Below are positions 8,794 through 18,048 of a DNA stretch of 64,000 nt, one piece after another. The DNA lies in NCBI RefSeq assembly GCF_014058425.1, contig NZ_CP049366.1, forward strand, positions 372,001-436,000, given 5' to 3'. Each line of letters begins with the position of its first letter. The stretch's first letter is position 1. The notes under the pieces are model-generated. The model was not told where the DNA came from. It saw only the letters and a list, made by a program, of their open reading frames with translations, and did no database searches. Source of the stretch: Companilactobacillus pabuli (GTDB lineage: Bacteria > Bacillota > Bacilli > Lactobacillales > Lactobacillaceae). The position numbers were made by a program, and so were the translations under genes.

Positions 8794-9678
8794 ATGGAGT
8801 TAAGAGTTTTGAATTACTTTTTAATGGTTGCTCGTGAAGAAAATATTACTAGAGCGGCCAATCTTTTACACATCAGTCAACCAACTTTATCACGACAAAT
8901 CGCTAACCTAGAAGAGGAATTAGGTACCAAATTGTTTACTCGCCACAGTCACCAAATCACTTTGACCGAAGATGGACTATTGCTAAGAAGACGTGCTCAA
9001 GAAATGCGCCAACTCAGTGACAAAATTAAAAGTGAGTTGTCATCTGATCAAACGGAATTGAGCGGTGAAATTTCGATTGGTAGTGGAGAATTGCAAGGTA
9101 TGAATGAGTTAGGCGATATTATCGTCGCTTTTCACAAGAAATATCCATTAGTGACCTTCAATATTCAAAGTGGCAATGCAGAAGATATTACTTTAGGTAT
9201 TGAACAAGGCTTGTTAGATATGGCAATTTTTATTGAACCAGTTGATACCAGAAAATATGATTTTGTTCGTTTAATTCAAAAGGAAAATTGGGGTATTTTA
9301 GTTAGAAATGATTCATCACTTGCCAGATATGACTATGTCGAACCAAAGGACTTAAAGAATCAAGAATTGATAATGTCGAGAAGTCAGGCAATGCAAAGTG
9401 AAATCAATCATTGGTTAGGAGAATATAAGCAGACGACTAGTTATTTATCAACTTATAATCTACTTTACAATTCAGCAATTTTGGTTAAACGTGGCCTAGG
9501 AATTGCGCTTTGTTTGAATCTTGAAGCAAAATATGATGATGTAACTTTTGTACCGTTAAAACCAGAATTGTCGTACAACTCAGTTCTAGCTTGGAAGTCA
9601 GAAGAAGTTACTTCTAGGACAGTTACAACATTCATTGATTTTACTAAGAAATACCTTCAAGACATTTCTAATGATTAA
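8794..9678 (+). CDS. LysR-family transcriptional regulator
   Basis: The 294-aa protein has an N-terminal winged helix (MELRVLNYFLMVAREENITR, then QPTLSRQIANLEEELG) and a C-terminal LysR substrate-binding domain. The start is ATG 8794 behind AAGGAG (8782-8787). A longer reading from 8776 uses an unlikely codon inside the upstream T-tract. It is followed by a terminator and then by the MerR/aldo-keto reductase cluster, which it might control. The target and effector are unknown. Confidence 0.9.
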   Translation: MELRVLNYFLMVAREENITRAANLLHISQPTLSRQIANLEEELGTKLFTRHSHQITLTEDGLLLRRRAQEMRQLSDKIKSELSSDQTELSGEISIGSGELQGMNELGDIIVAFHKKYPLVTFNIQSGNAEDITLGIEQGLLDMAIFIEPVDTRKYDFVRLIQKENWGILVRNDSSLARYDYVEPKDLKNQELIMSRSQAMQSEINHWLGEYKQTTSYLSTYNLLYNSAILVKRGLGIALCLNLEAKYDDVTFVPLKPELSYNSVLAWKSEEVTSRTVTTFIDFTKKYLQDISND

Positions 9679-9718
9679 AAATAAGCATTATACATATCAA
9701 AGAATAGGCGTCATAATA

Positions 9719-9749
9719 TGGTTGTTCCGTTAAGGAGCAGCCATTTTTT
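9719..9749 (+). terminator. Intrinsic terminator after the LysR gene
   Basis: TGGTTGTTCC / GGAGCAGCCA stem with a short loop and a T6 tract. Confidence 0.8.
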
Positions 9750-9764
9750 ATTGAGAGAGCAAAT

Positions 9765-10118
9765 ATGAATAAAAAAGAAGTTAGCCAAAAATATCGAATC
9801 CCAGTTAGCATCCTTGATGAATATGAATCTTGGGGTTTGTGTAATGTTGTGAAATTCGTTATGGGTGAGTGGCAATATGATAATCAAGATATTGAACGCT
9901 TAAGTACGATCATGGCTTTGCACGATATGGGTTTCAAAAATGACGAGATTGAGAAGTACATGCGTTTATTGTTAGAAACAAAGAATTCTTCCGAAGAGAT
10001 AATTCAGCTTTTAACTAAGAAGCGTCAAAACAAACTCGACCAGATTCATTTTCAAGAGAAGCAATTGGAACGAATTGATTATTTACGATATAAAATTAAA
10101 AAATCACAGGAGAAATAA
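9765..10118 (+). CDS. MerR-like helix-turn-helix protein
   Basis: This 117-aa protein has a MerR-type winged helix (KEVSQKYRIPVSILDEYESWGL, then the QDIERLSTIMALHDMGFKNDEI wing/helix). A charged C-terminal helix (KKRQNKLDQIHFQEKQLERI) is likely a dimerising coiled coil. No Cys metal site or separate effector domain is seen. It ends 3 nt before the first aldo/keto reductase, so it is probably the regulator of the redox cluster that follows. Family assignment is good; function is inferred. Confidence 0.8.
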   Translation: MNKKEVSQKYRIPVSILDEYESWGLCNVVKFVMGEWQYDNQDIERLSTIMALHDMGFKNDEIEKYMRLLLETKNSSEEIIQLLTKKRQNKLDQIHFQEKQLERIDYLRYKIKKSQEK

Positions 10119-10121
10119 TAA

Positions 10122-11078
10122 ATGAATTTAATGCAAGAAGATTTAAAGATGCCCAAAATTGCCTTAGGAACTTGGGCCTGGGGTGAAAGTAAATCTGCCA
10201 ACAAAGTTTTTGGTAATAGTTTAACTGCCAATGACTTAGAACCAATTTTTAATAAAGGAATGGAATTAGGCTTGAACCTTTGGGACACTGCCGCTGTATA
10301 TAACGATGGTGATTCAGAAGCAATTTTAGGAAAATTCGTTAAGGGAATTGATCGCGATAAGGTGATTTTGTCAACGAAGTTTACTCCACAGATCGCTGAT
10401 GATAGTGATAAAGCCGTTGAAAACATGTTTGATGGCAGTGCCAATCGTTTGAATACTAATTTTGTTGATATTTATTGGATTCACAACGATGCCGATGTCG
10501 ACAAGTGGACTAGAGAAATTATTCCTTTAGCCAAAGAAGGCAAAATTAAATATATCGGTGTTTCTAATCATAATTTAGAAGAAATCAAACGTGCTGATGA
10601 AATTTTGCATGAAGCTGGTTTTAAAATTTCTGCCGTTCAAAATCACTTCAGTATTTTGGACAGAACTTCAGAAACATCAGGAATCATTGATTATTGTAAG
10701 GAAAATGACATTAGTTTCTTCTCGTACATGGTTTTGGAACAAGGTGCACTATCAGGAAAATATGATACCAAGCATCCATTCCCAGAAGGCAGTGAACGAG
10801 CTCAAGTTTATAACGACAAATTAGATAAACTAGAAAATTTAATCAATGGTATGAGAGAAATTGCTCAAAAGCATAACGTTGATGTGGCACAAATTCCTAC
10901 TGCTTGGGCAGTTGCTAAAAATACTATTCCAATCATTGGCGCAACGAAGGTCAAACACATTGAAGATGCTGCAGAAGCTAGTGAAGTGAAATTGACTATC
11001 AGTGAAGTTGCCAAATTAGACGAGTTGGGTAATAAAACAGCTGTCAATACAACTCGTGTGTGGGAACAAAATATGTAA
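10122..11078 (+). CDS. Aldo/keto reductase
   Basis: This NAD(P)H-dependent oxidoreductase has a TIM-barrel fold and 318 aa. The catalytic tetrad is visible: Asp55 and Tyr60 (WDTAAVY), Lys86 (STKF) and His121 (YWIHND). The C-terminal cofactor segment IPIIGATKVKHIEDA is present. It is the second gene of a cluster (MerR-like, AKR, AKR, NmrA-like, amidohydrolase, phosphatases) with almost no gaps. The start at 10122 has AGGAGAAA upstream. The substrate cannot be read from sequence. Confidence 0.9.
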   Translation: MNLMQEDLKMPKIALGTWAWGESKSANKVFGNSLTANDLEPIFNKGMELGLNLWDTAAVYNDGDSEAILGKFVKGIDRDKVILSTKFTPQIADDSDKAVENMFDGSANRLNTNFVDIYWIHNDADVDKWTREIIPLAKEGKIKYIGVSNHNLEEIKRADEILHEAGFKISAVQNHFSILDRTSETSGIIDYCKENDISFFSYMVLEQGALSGKYDTKHPFPEGSERAQVYNDKLDKLENLINGMREIAQKHNVDVAQIPTAWAVAKNTIPIIGATKVKHIEDAAEASEVKLTISEVAKLDELGNKTAVNTTRVWEQNM

Positions 11079-11095
11079 TAAAGGAAGTAAATATT

Positions 11096-12106
11096 TTGAA
11101 GTATACAAAATTAGGTAATACAGGATTGGATGTTTCAAGAATTTGTTTGGGAACAATGGGTTTTGGTCGTCCCGATTCCGGAATGTTTCCCTGGGCAGTC
11201 GGTGCCGATAAGAGTGAAAAAGTCGTTCAAAAAGCTCTAGACCTAGGTATCAATTTCTTTGATACGGCCAATATTTATTCATATGGCGATAGTGAGGAAT
11301 TCTTAGGTAAAGCTTTGAAGAAAAATGCTAATCGTGATGAAGTAGTTGTTGCTACAAAAGTTTTCTTTTCGCATTCTGACAAACCTAATCAAGTTGGACT
11401 TTCAAGAAAGAGTATTTTGAGTAATATCGACACGAGTTTAAAACGATTAGATATGGATTACGTTGATCTTTATATCATTCATCGCTGGGATTACAACACG
11501 CCAATCGAAGAAACTATGGAAGCTCTTCACGATGTTGTCAAAGCTGGTAAAGCTAGATATATCGGTGCTTCAGCTATGTATTCTTGGCAATTTGAAAAAG
11601 CTCAAGCCATCGCTCGCGAACACAATTGGACAGAGTTTGTTTCGATGCAAAATCATTTAAACCTCTTGTATCGTGAAGAAGAGCGAGAAATGATGCCACT
11701 TTGTGAGGATGAAAATATTGCCGTGACGCCTTATAGTCCACTAGCTTCAGGTCATTTAACACGTCCAACTTGGGATGCTGATACTAAGCGTTCACAAACG
11801 GATTCAGCTGCTAGAAGTAAGTACGATGCTTCAGAACAGAATGATTTAGAAATTATCAAGCGGGTCAAAGAAGTTGCTGATAGAGAAAATGCTACTATGG
11901 CACAAGTTGCCTTAGCTTGGTTGTTGCAAAAGAAGCAGGTCGTTGCTCCAATTATCGGTGCTACTAACACTAAACATTTGGCTAGTTCAGTTGCTGCCGT
12001 TGATTTGAAGCTGTCACAAGATGACATTGATTATATGGAAGCACCTTATTTACCACATAAGTTAGTAGGTGCTTTTACTAAAAATGAAAATAATTTAACA
12101 CGTTAG
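11096..12106 (+). CDS. Aldo/keto reductase, second copy in cluster
   Basis: This 336-aa oxidoreductase is of the YhdN/YajO-like aldo/keto reductase type. The tetrad is complete: Asp56, Tyr61 (FFDTANIYSYG), Lys88 (VATKVF) and His129 (YIIHRW). It belongs to a different AKR subgroup from the preceding gene rather than being a recent duplicate. I chose the TTG at 11096 because AAGGAAG (11081-11087) precedes it. A reading from 11060 would overlap the upstream gene by 19 nt and lacks a ribosome site. Confidence 0.9.
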   Translation: MKYTKLGNTGLDVSRICLGTMGFGRPDSGMFPWAVGADKSEKVVQKALDLGINFFDTANIYSYGDSEEFLGKALKKNANRDEVVVATKVFFSHSDKPNQVGLSRKSILSNIDTSLKRLDMDYVDLYIIHRWDYNTPIEETMEALHDVVKAGKARYIGASAMYSWQFEKAQAIAREHNWTEFVSMQNHLNLLYREEEREMMPLCEDENIAVTPYSPLASGHLTRPTWDADTKRSQTDSAARSKYDASEQNDLEIIKRVKEVADRENATMAQVALAWLLQKKQVVAPIIGATNTKHLASSVAAVDLKLSQDDIDYMEAPYLPHKLVGAFTKNENNLTR

Positions 12107-12115
12107 GAGAAATCT

Positions 12116-12757
12116 ATGACTAAAATTATTATTTTAGGAGCTCACGGACAAACAGCTCGGATCGTTACTGATGAATTATTACAAAATTCTGATATTGAAT
12201 TGAAATTATTTTTGAGAAAGAGTACTCGTCTTAATCAATATCAAAACAATCCACGAGTGGAACTAATTGAAGGCGATGTTTTAAATACAGAACAATTGGC
12301 TCAAGCAATGCAAGATGTCGACTTAGTTTATTCAAATGTCGGTGGAGTCGATTTAGCTGACCAAACTAAGAGCATTATTGAAGCTATGGATCAAGCTAAA
12401 CAAAAACGTTTGATCTTTATTAGTTCATTAGGAGCTTATCATGAAGTTCCTGGTAAATTCGGTGAATGGAATGAAACTGCTATTGCTAGCTTTTTACCTG
12501 GATTTAGAGAGTCGGCCAAGTTAATCGAAGATTCTGATTTGGATTACACCATGATTCGTCCTGCTTGGATGGATAACAAAGATGAAATTGATTATGAAAC
12601 AACACAAAAAAATGAACCATTCAAAGGAACGGAAGTTTCTCGTAAGAGTATCGCAGATTTTGTAATTAAATTGATCAATAATCCTCAAATTCATATTGGA
12701 GAAAGTGTTGGCTTGAACAAACCTAATACTGATGGAGATAAACCCGCATGGATATAA
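12116..12757 (+). CDS. NAD(P)-binding SDR / NmrA-like protein
   Basis: The 213-aa Rossmann protein starts with the dinucleotide motif IIILGAHGQTARIV and has VELIEGDVLN, LIFISSLGAYHE and DYTMIRPAWM, as in atypical SDRs of the NAD(P)H-binding (NmrA/HSCARG) type. It lies in the redox cluster and overlaps the start of the amidohydrolase gene by 10 nt, which implies translational coupling. The substrate is unknown. Confidence 0.87.
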   Translation: MTKIIILGAHGQTARIVTDELLQNSDIELKLFLRKSTRLNQYQNNPRVELIEGDVLNTEQLAQAMQDVDLVYSNVGGVDLADQTKSIIEAMDQAKQKRLIFISSLGAYHEVPGKFGEWNETAIASFLPGFRESAKLIEDSDLDYTMIRPAWMDNKDEIDYETTQKNEPFKGTEVSRKSIADFVIKLINNPQIHIGESVGLNKPNTDGDKPAWI

Positions 12758-12999
12758 AAATTGATGCTTTTGCTCATGTATTACCAACAGATTTATTGAA
12801 CAATATAAAAAGTGATTTTCCAGATGTTATTGAGAAAAATCAATTTTTGAAGATTCCGGCATTGACCGATTTAAACATTCGTCGTAAAGATTTCCCTAAA
12901 GACGTCAAACAAATTATTTCAAACGTGAATTTGAACCCTGAGGATTATTTTGATGGTAAGAAGGCTGCCCAATTGTGTTGGGATGCTAATGAAGAATTG
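12748..12999 (+). pseudogene. Amidohydrolase (ACMSD-like), 5' part, split by a TnpB element
   Basis: These 84 codons (starting IKIDAFAHVLP, a DxFxH form of the first metal motif) are the N-terminal part of an amidohydrolase-2 family protein. At 13000 the reading frame enters a mobile element and stops at 13014. The gene resumes at 14692: joining 12999 to 14692 restores an in-frame 303-aa protein through ANEEL|LNLVNGNEDIFAG. As it stands the fragment lacks most of the barrel and should be inactive. Confidence 0.85.
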
Positions 13000-13192
13000 G
13001 TCAACTACCACTGACTAAAGTCAGTGGCTTGTGAACTTCACTAGATAGCTCATCACTACTTAATTACTAGTCACAACTTATTCAGATAAAGCATTGCATT
13101 ACAATATCTCATGCCGTTAAGCAATCGGAATCATAACGTCTTATGCGCTAATTACCAGAACTTAGGACGCGAGTTGCCAAACGCCCTTATTT
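13000..13192 (-). ncRNA. Putative omega RNA / right-end region of the TnpB element
   Basis: In IS200/IS605 elements the TnpB guide (omega) RNA comes from the 3' end of tnpB and the right end, with the guide in the flanking DNA. Here 193 nt follow the tnpB stop and are structured, including the terminal hairpin at 13008-13027. They end at the element border, so the guide would be the amidohydrolase sequence complementary to 12980-12999. The position comes from family knowledge; folding was not computed. Confidence 0.55.
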
Positions 13193-14528
13193 TTATTTAT
13201 ATATTGGACTATCTTCGGTTAATGGTTTAGTTAATTCAATCAAACCTTTAGCTAAGATATTTTTAGAAGCGTTCCAGTCTCTAATGTGATGAGCATTGCA
13301 GTTAGGACAAGTCCATTCTCTATCCTTGAGAGTTAGTTTACGAGTGTTGTTTGTACCCATTCTGAACTTGCATTCATTGCATTGTTGTGTAGTATAAGCT
13401 GGATCGACTTCAACAAAGGTACGACCATACATCGGAGCTTTATATTCCAACATACCTATGAATGTTCTCCAACCAACATCTGAGATGGACATAGCTAAAG
13501 CATGATTTTTCAACATATTTTTACTCTTCAAATTCTCTCCAACTATCAAATCGTGGTTTTTGATAAGTGTAGTTGATAGTTTATGAAGGAAATCTTTACG
13601 TTGATTTCTTACCTTAGCGTAAAGTTTAGCTACTAGTCTTCGTTGTTTCTGATAGTTCTTAGATTTCCAAAATTTTCTACCTTCAGATTTAGCTCGTCTA
13701 GCTCTTCGAGATAGTTTACGCTGTTCTTTGGCTAGCCTACCTTTAACAGAACGGTAAAATCTAGGATTGTCGATGATATTACCGTTACTATCAGTTAAAA
13801 AATTTTCAGTGTTTAGATCATAGCCAACTTGTGAATATGTTTTAGGTAACTTTTCTTTAAATGGTTCATCGCTTTTTAACAAAAAAAGAAACGAACCATT
13901 CTCCAGTTGGCAAATGCTTGATAGAAACAGTAGCTATTCTAACTAATTGATTAGTCGGTAACTGTCTTGACAGTTTAACTTTGATACGACCAACTTTAGG
14001 TAGTCTAATGTGTTTGTTATCTAAAAATTTTATTGATCCATTGTATAAAGATGGAAAACCACCGTTTTTCTTAACAGTGGCAGAACTATAATGATTAGAC
14101 GTTCTATACCCTTGATTAGGACTGGACTTGCGTTTAAAGTTTGGTGTTCCAGAATTATGTACTTTGCGAAATAGATTCCATGCCGATTTATAACTAACTA
14201 AAGCATTATTGATCATGTCGCTGTCAATGTCCTTGTCACCTAACCATGGGTACTTATCTTTAGTAATCCGAGCTAATCCTGTTGGACGGACCGCACTAGA
14301 TTTAAGTAACTTACCGTTTTTATTGTGTTTCCAGTATTTTTCTGGAATGGGATATAACTTATCTAATTTATTACTATAAATTGGTGAGTCGGTCCAACTG
14401 TTGGCGACTAATTTGTTGTAAACAAAGCGAGAAGCATTGATGTTTTTCAAGAAGATCTTTTCTTGCCGTCTGTTAGGATAGATTCTCACTTTTAAACTCA
14501 TCATGTATTCCATTTCGTTCTTCATCAT
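13193..14528 (-). pseudogene. tnpB: TnpB RNA-guided nuclease, frameshifted
   Basis: The two overlapping ORFs (14528-13866 and 13882-13193) are the N- and C-terminal halves of one ~444-aa TnpB. The first carries the HTH_OrfB_IS605 region (SLKVRIYPNRRQEKIF). The second carries the RuvC core: Asp in VGYDLN, Glu in IVGENLKSK, the zinc ribbon CNECKF/CPNCNA and the final Asp in IRDWNASKNI. The break is in a T7 run (13881-13887 on the plus strand); removing one T restores VSFLLKSDEP. Start ATG 14528 follows AAGGAGGTGA. The lesion may be real, phase-variable or a sequencing error. Confidence 0.85.
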
Positions 14529-14691
14529 TTCACCTCCTTATCTTTATAGATACATTGTATACGAACGTGTGTTCAAAAAGCTTGTGATAAGGTTGTGATA
14601 TAAAAAGTTCAATATCAAAAACTAAATAATTAATGATAAAAAGGGGACTTACCTCCTACGAATGAATTCATGGGATTCACGCCCAACTTTA

Positions 14692-15351
14692 TTGAATTTG
14701 GTAAACGGAAACGAAGATATTTTTGCTGGAGCAGTTGCTATGGTACCGATGAATAACATTCCTAAAGCAATTGAAATAATTGAGCAACAAGTGGTATCTA
14801 ATGATAAATTTGTCGGAATTCAATTGTTTACGCAAGCATTAGATAAGTCGATTGCTAGTGTAGAGTATGAACCAATTTTTCTTGAAATGAGTAAAGTCAA
14901 CTTACCAATATTCTTACATCCAGTCTTTGATAATAATAAAAGAGATAATAACATCACTTTTAGTTGGGAATACGAATTGACCCAAGCAATGATGCAAATC
15001 GTTCAGGCCGGTTATTTTGAAAAATATCCTAAATTAAAAATTATCATTCATCATGCCGGAGCAATGGTGCCATTCTTTGCAGGTAGAATCAAATATACGA
15101 TGTCTGATCAAGAGTATCGTGATTTCAAGAAATTTTATGTTGATACAGCCATCTTGGGTAATCCTAAAGCTTTAGAGTTAGCAATTGACTTTTTCGGTAG
15201 TGAACATATGATATTTGGAACAGATGCACCTTTTGCAGTGATGCCTAATGGAGCGACTGAACAAATTGTTGACGCTATTAATGAAATGAGAGTTTCAACA
15301 ACCACTCGGGATGATATTTTTTCCAATAATTTTCTTAAAATAATTAGATAG
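14692..15351 (+). pseudogene. Amidohydrolase (ACMSD-like), 3' part
   Basis: This is the continuation of the gene begun at 12748. It contains most of the amidohydrolase-2 barrel: FAGAVAMVPMNN, the FLHPV strand, the metal/catalytic IIIHHAGAMVPF and the C-terminal FGTDAPF aspartate. A possible ATG at 14662 lies in the left end of the TnpB element, so a chimeric N-truncated product could be translated, but the first metal motif would be missing. The following phosphatase gene begins 11 nt after the stop. Confidence 0.85.
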
Positions 15352-15362
15352 TGAGGAAGATA

Positions 15363-15932
15363 ATGATTAAAACACTTTATTTAATGCGCCATGGACAAAC
15401 CTTATTTAATCAATTGCATAAGATTCAAGGAGCCTGTGATTCTCCTTTGACACAACAAGGAATTGACGACGCCAAAAAAGTTGGACGAATGTTTAAAGAC
15501 AAAGGCATTATTTTTGATCATGCATATTCTTCAACTCAAGAACGTGCTAGTGATACTTTGGAATTGATTACTAACCAACCATATCAACGCTTAAAGGGTC
15601 TTAAAGAGTGGAATTTTGGCGTTTTTGAGGGTGAGAGTGAAAGGTTGAATCCTAAGCCGGATCCCAAAATTGGTTCATATGGAGATTTCTTCGTCCAATA
15701 TGGTGGTGAATCGGTTGATGACGTTCAACAACGCGTAAATCAAACTTTGACTGAAATTATGGAACAACCTGACGCCAATAATGTTTTGGCCGTTAGTCAT
15801 GGTGGTGCAATTCATTCATTCGTCTTGAAATGGGCCAGAGACCATACGATTCATATCCCCAATTGTTCAGCGATGAAGTTTTCTTATGACAATGGTGTTT
15901 TCAAATATGAAGAAACGATAGAAGCCGATTAA
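15363..15932 (+). CDS. Histidine phosphatase (phosphoglycerate mutase-like)
   Basis: This 189-aa member of the histidine phosphatase superfamily has the N-terminal phosphohistidine motif LMRHGQTLFN, Arg/Glu of LKEWNFGVFEGE and the second His in VSHGGAIHSF. I chose the ATG at 15363 behind TGAGGAAG; an upstream GTG at 15351 overlaps the previous stop. It is a tandem neighbour of a close paralogue at 15935 (2-nt gap). Substrate specificity (sugar phosphate, small phosphoester) cannot be told. Confidence 0.87.
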   Translation: MIKTLYLMRHGQTLFNQLHKIQGACDSPLTQQGIDDAKKVGRMFKDKGIIFDHAYSSTQERASDTLELITNQPYQRLKGLKEWNFGVFEGESERLNPKPDPKIGSYGDFFVQYGGESVDDVQQRVNQTLTEIMEQPDANNVLAVSHGGAIHSFVLKWARDHTIHIPNCSAMKFSYDNGVFKYEETIEAD

Positions 15933-15934
15933 GA

Positions 15935-16522
15935 ATGACTAAGATACTTTATTTGATGAGACATGGTCAAACGCTTTTTAATATTTTGCATAAGAATCAA
16001 GGAATTTGCGATTCACCACTGACACAACAGGGCATCGCTGATGCCAAAAGAGTTCATGAATATTTGCAGCAAAATAATATTATTTTTGATCATGCTTATA
16101 CTTCAACTCAAGAACGGGCAAGTGATACTTTGGAGTTAGTGACTGACCAACCTTATCAACGCTTAAAGGGATTAAAAGAATGGAATTTTGGACTTTTAGA
16201 GGGTGAAAGTCAACGTTTGAATCCACCTTTTGATAGTAAACTTGGTTCTGTCGGTAATGGTTATGTTCAATACGGTGGCGATTCAGCTGATGCAGTTCAA
16301 AAGCGAATGGTAAAGACATTAACAAATATTATGATTCAAAAAGGTCATCAGCGTGTTTTGGTAGTAGGCCATGGAGCTTCAATTTACTTATTTTTGAAAA
16401 ATTGGATACCGTTAGATGAGTTGTTAAATCATATTGAGCTGCGCAATTGTGCAATTTTGAAGTTTTCGTTTGATGATGAGACGAAGAAATTTACTTATTT
16501 AGAAACAATCAATGTAAACTAA
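15935..16522 (+). CDS. Histidine phosphatase, tandem paralogue
   Basis: This 195-aa protein is closely similar to the preceding one along its whole length: LMRHGQTLFN, AYTSTQERASDTLELVTDQP, LKEWNFGLLEGE. In this copy the second motif is VGHGASIYLF. The two genes arose by tandem duplication. It is the last gene before a bidirectional terminator. Confidence 0.87.
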   Translation: MTKILYLMRHGQTLFNILHKNQGICDSPLTQQGIADAKRVHEYLQQNNIIFDHAYTSTQERASDTLELVTDQPYQRLKGLKEWNFGLLEGESQRLNPPFDSKLGSVGNGYVQYGGDSADAVQKRMVKTLTNIMIQKGHQRVLVVGHGASIYLFLKNWIPLDELLNHIELRNCAILKFSFDDETKKFTYLETINVN

Positions 16523-16565
16523 AAAATCCGTACCAACTAAAAATAGTTGATACGGATTTTTTTGA
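16520..16565. terminator. Bidirectional intrinsic terminator
   Basis: AAAAATCCGTACCAACTA pairs with TAGTTGATACGGATTTTT around a short loop, with T-tracts on both strands. It separates the phosphatase gene (+) from the ABC-transporter operon (-). Confidence 0.9.
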
Positions 16566-16569
16566 GGTT

Positions 16570-17325
16570 TTATTTTGTGGTTTTTTCGTCATTAAAAGTA
16601 ATACCGGATAGGAAATCCTTAATCCTAGTTGTGGGATGATTAAAGAACTTATCAGGAGTGTCATCGAAGAGGATGTCACCATTTTCAACAAAGACAATCT
16701 TGTCCGCAACTGAACGAGCAAATTCCATATTGTGGGTCACGATAATCATTGATTGTCCCATTTTACTTAATTCTTCTAGAATCAAAAGGACCTGTGTCTC
16801 TAGCTCTGGATCCAAAGCACTTGTTGGCTCATCCAACAAGACGTATTCCGGATTCATTGCTAAAGCACGACAGATAGAAATACGTTGTTGTTGACCACCA
16901 GACAATTGACTAGGGAAACGATCAGCGTATTCACCTAAACCAACTTGTTCTAGTAATTTACGAGCCTTTTCTTCAGTTTCTTGCTTTGGTTGTTTCAAAA
17001 CGGTAATTGGTGCTGTAGTGATATTTTGTAGAACCGTCAAATTAGGGAAGAGATTCCAGTTTTGGAAAACCATACTAGTTTTCTTACGAATATCAAAACT
17101 GAGTTTCTTAGAAACAGGTTGGGAATAGTCTAGTTTGATATCACCAAAATCTATAATTCCACTTTCTGGACGAACGAGTAAATCAAGTGAACGAAGTAGA
17201 GTAGATTTACCTGAACCAGAAGGTCCTAAAATAACTGTAGTTTTACCAGATGGAAAGTCGACACTCAAGTCTTTTAAAACTTCTTTGCCATCATATTTTT
17301 TAACGATATTTTTAACAGAAATCAT
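16570..17325 (-). CDS. Polar amino-acid ABC transporter ATPase (probable cystine/cysteine uptake)
   Basis: This 251-aa ATP-binding subunit belongs to the GlnQ/TcyC/TcyN type. Walker A (GPSGSGKST), Q-loop (FQNWNLFPNLTV), signature (LSGGQQQR) and Walker B with the D-loop (VLLDEPTSALD) are all present. It is the last gene of the minus-strand operon and is directly adjacent to the permease. The cystine/cysteine substrate is inferred from the linked cysK and metA-like genes and the Cys-codon leader; the family alone allows any polar amino acid. Confidence 0.9.
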   Translation of the reverse strand: MISVKNIVKKYDGKEVLKDLSVDFPSGKTTVILGPSGSGKSTLLRSLDLLVRPESGIIDFGDIKLDYSQPVSKKLSFDIRKKTSMVFQNWNLFPNLTVLQNITTAPITVLKQPKQETEEKARKLLEQVGLGEYADRFPSQLSGGQQQRISICRALAMNPEYVLLDEPTSALDPELETQVLLILEELSKMGQSMIIVTHNMEFARSVADKIVFVENGDILFDDTPDKFFNHPTTRIKDFLSGITFNDEKTTK

Positions 17326-18020
17326 TAAGCTTCACTCCCTTTAACATATTTTGAAGTTCTGCGTTCTAGATAGTGTTGTAAGAAAGTAAGCAAAGTACAG
17401 ATCACAGCATAAAGAGCAGCAGCCAAGGTGTACATCAATAATGGTTGGTAGTTTTTAGCAGTAATTTGTTGACTGACTTGGAACATTTCCAAAATCGTGA
17501 TTGAACTGGCCAAAGACGTATCCTTCACCAAACTAATGAATGAATTAGAAAGTGGTGGTAAAGCAATTCTGACAGCTTGAGGCAAAACGATTTTCATCAA
17601 AGTTTGCTTAGTTGTGAAGTTCAGTGTAAAAGCAGCATCCCATTGATCTTGAGGAACTGATAACAAGGCTGAACGAATTGTTTCTGAAGCATAAGCACCA
17701 GTGTTCATTGAGAAACCAATTACCGCTGCAATAAAGGGTGATAATTGAATTCCGGCACTAGGTAGACCGAAGAAAATAATGAACAATTGAACTAGTAATG
17801 GAGTTGAACGAAAGACCCAAACGTAGAAGTTGGCGATAGCTCTTAGAACTAGCCAAGGGTATTTGATCAATTTGTTTTCACTAGGTTGGATGAATTTAAT
17901 CAAAGCTGTTAAAACGGCTAAAATCAATCCGAAGAAAAATGAAACTAGAGCTAACGGAATGGTGTACTGCAACATTGCGGTAAGCATTTCCGGTAATGAC
18001 GTAATGATAATGTGCCACAT
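17325..18020 (-). CDS. Polar amino-acid ABC transporter permease
   Basis: This 231-aa HisMQ-type membrane permease has about five transmembrane segments and the EAA-loop region GAYASETIRSALLSVPQDQW...LPQAVRIALPPLSN that contacts the ATPase. It overlaps the ATPase start by one base and follows the binding-protein gene by 28 nt. A single permease gene suggests a homodimeric translocator. Confidence 0.9.
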   Translation of the reverse strand: MWHIIITSLPEMLTAMLQYTIPLALVSFFFGLILAVLTALIKFIQPSENKLIKYPWLVLRAIANFYVWVFRSTPLLVQLFIIFFGLPSAGIQLSPFIAAVIGFSMNTGAYASETIRSALLSVPQDQWDAAFTLNFTTKQTLMKIVLPQAVRIALPPLSNSFISLVKDTSLASSITILEMFQVSQQITAKNYQPLLMYTLAAALYAVICTLLTFLQHYLERRTSKYVKGSEA

Positions 18021-18048
18021 GAAATAAAAATCCTCCTGGGTTTAATGG

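Larger units (their letters stand above)
13000..14691 (-). mobile_element. IS200/IS605-type, tnpB-only element (IS1341-like), 1692 bp
   Basis: The boundaries are inferred by in-frame rejoining of the interrupted amidohydrolase. There is no target duplication, as expected for single-strand transposition. The right end carries the hairpin CCACTGACT/AGTCAGTGG (13008-13027). The left end, read on the minus strand, starts TAAAGTTGGGCG after flank ATTCAA, so the target motif would be TTCAA. No tnpA (Y1 transposase) is present, so the element depends on one elsewhere. Its tnpB carries a frameshift. Confidence 0.8.

Noticed and set aside
14662-14691. ATG at 14662 as a genuine start of the amidohydrolase
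   Set aside because: This segment belongs to the left end of the TnpB element; homology to amidohydrolases begins only after 14692.
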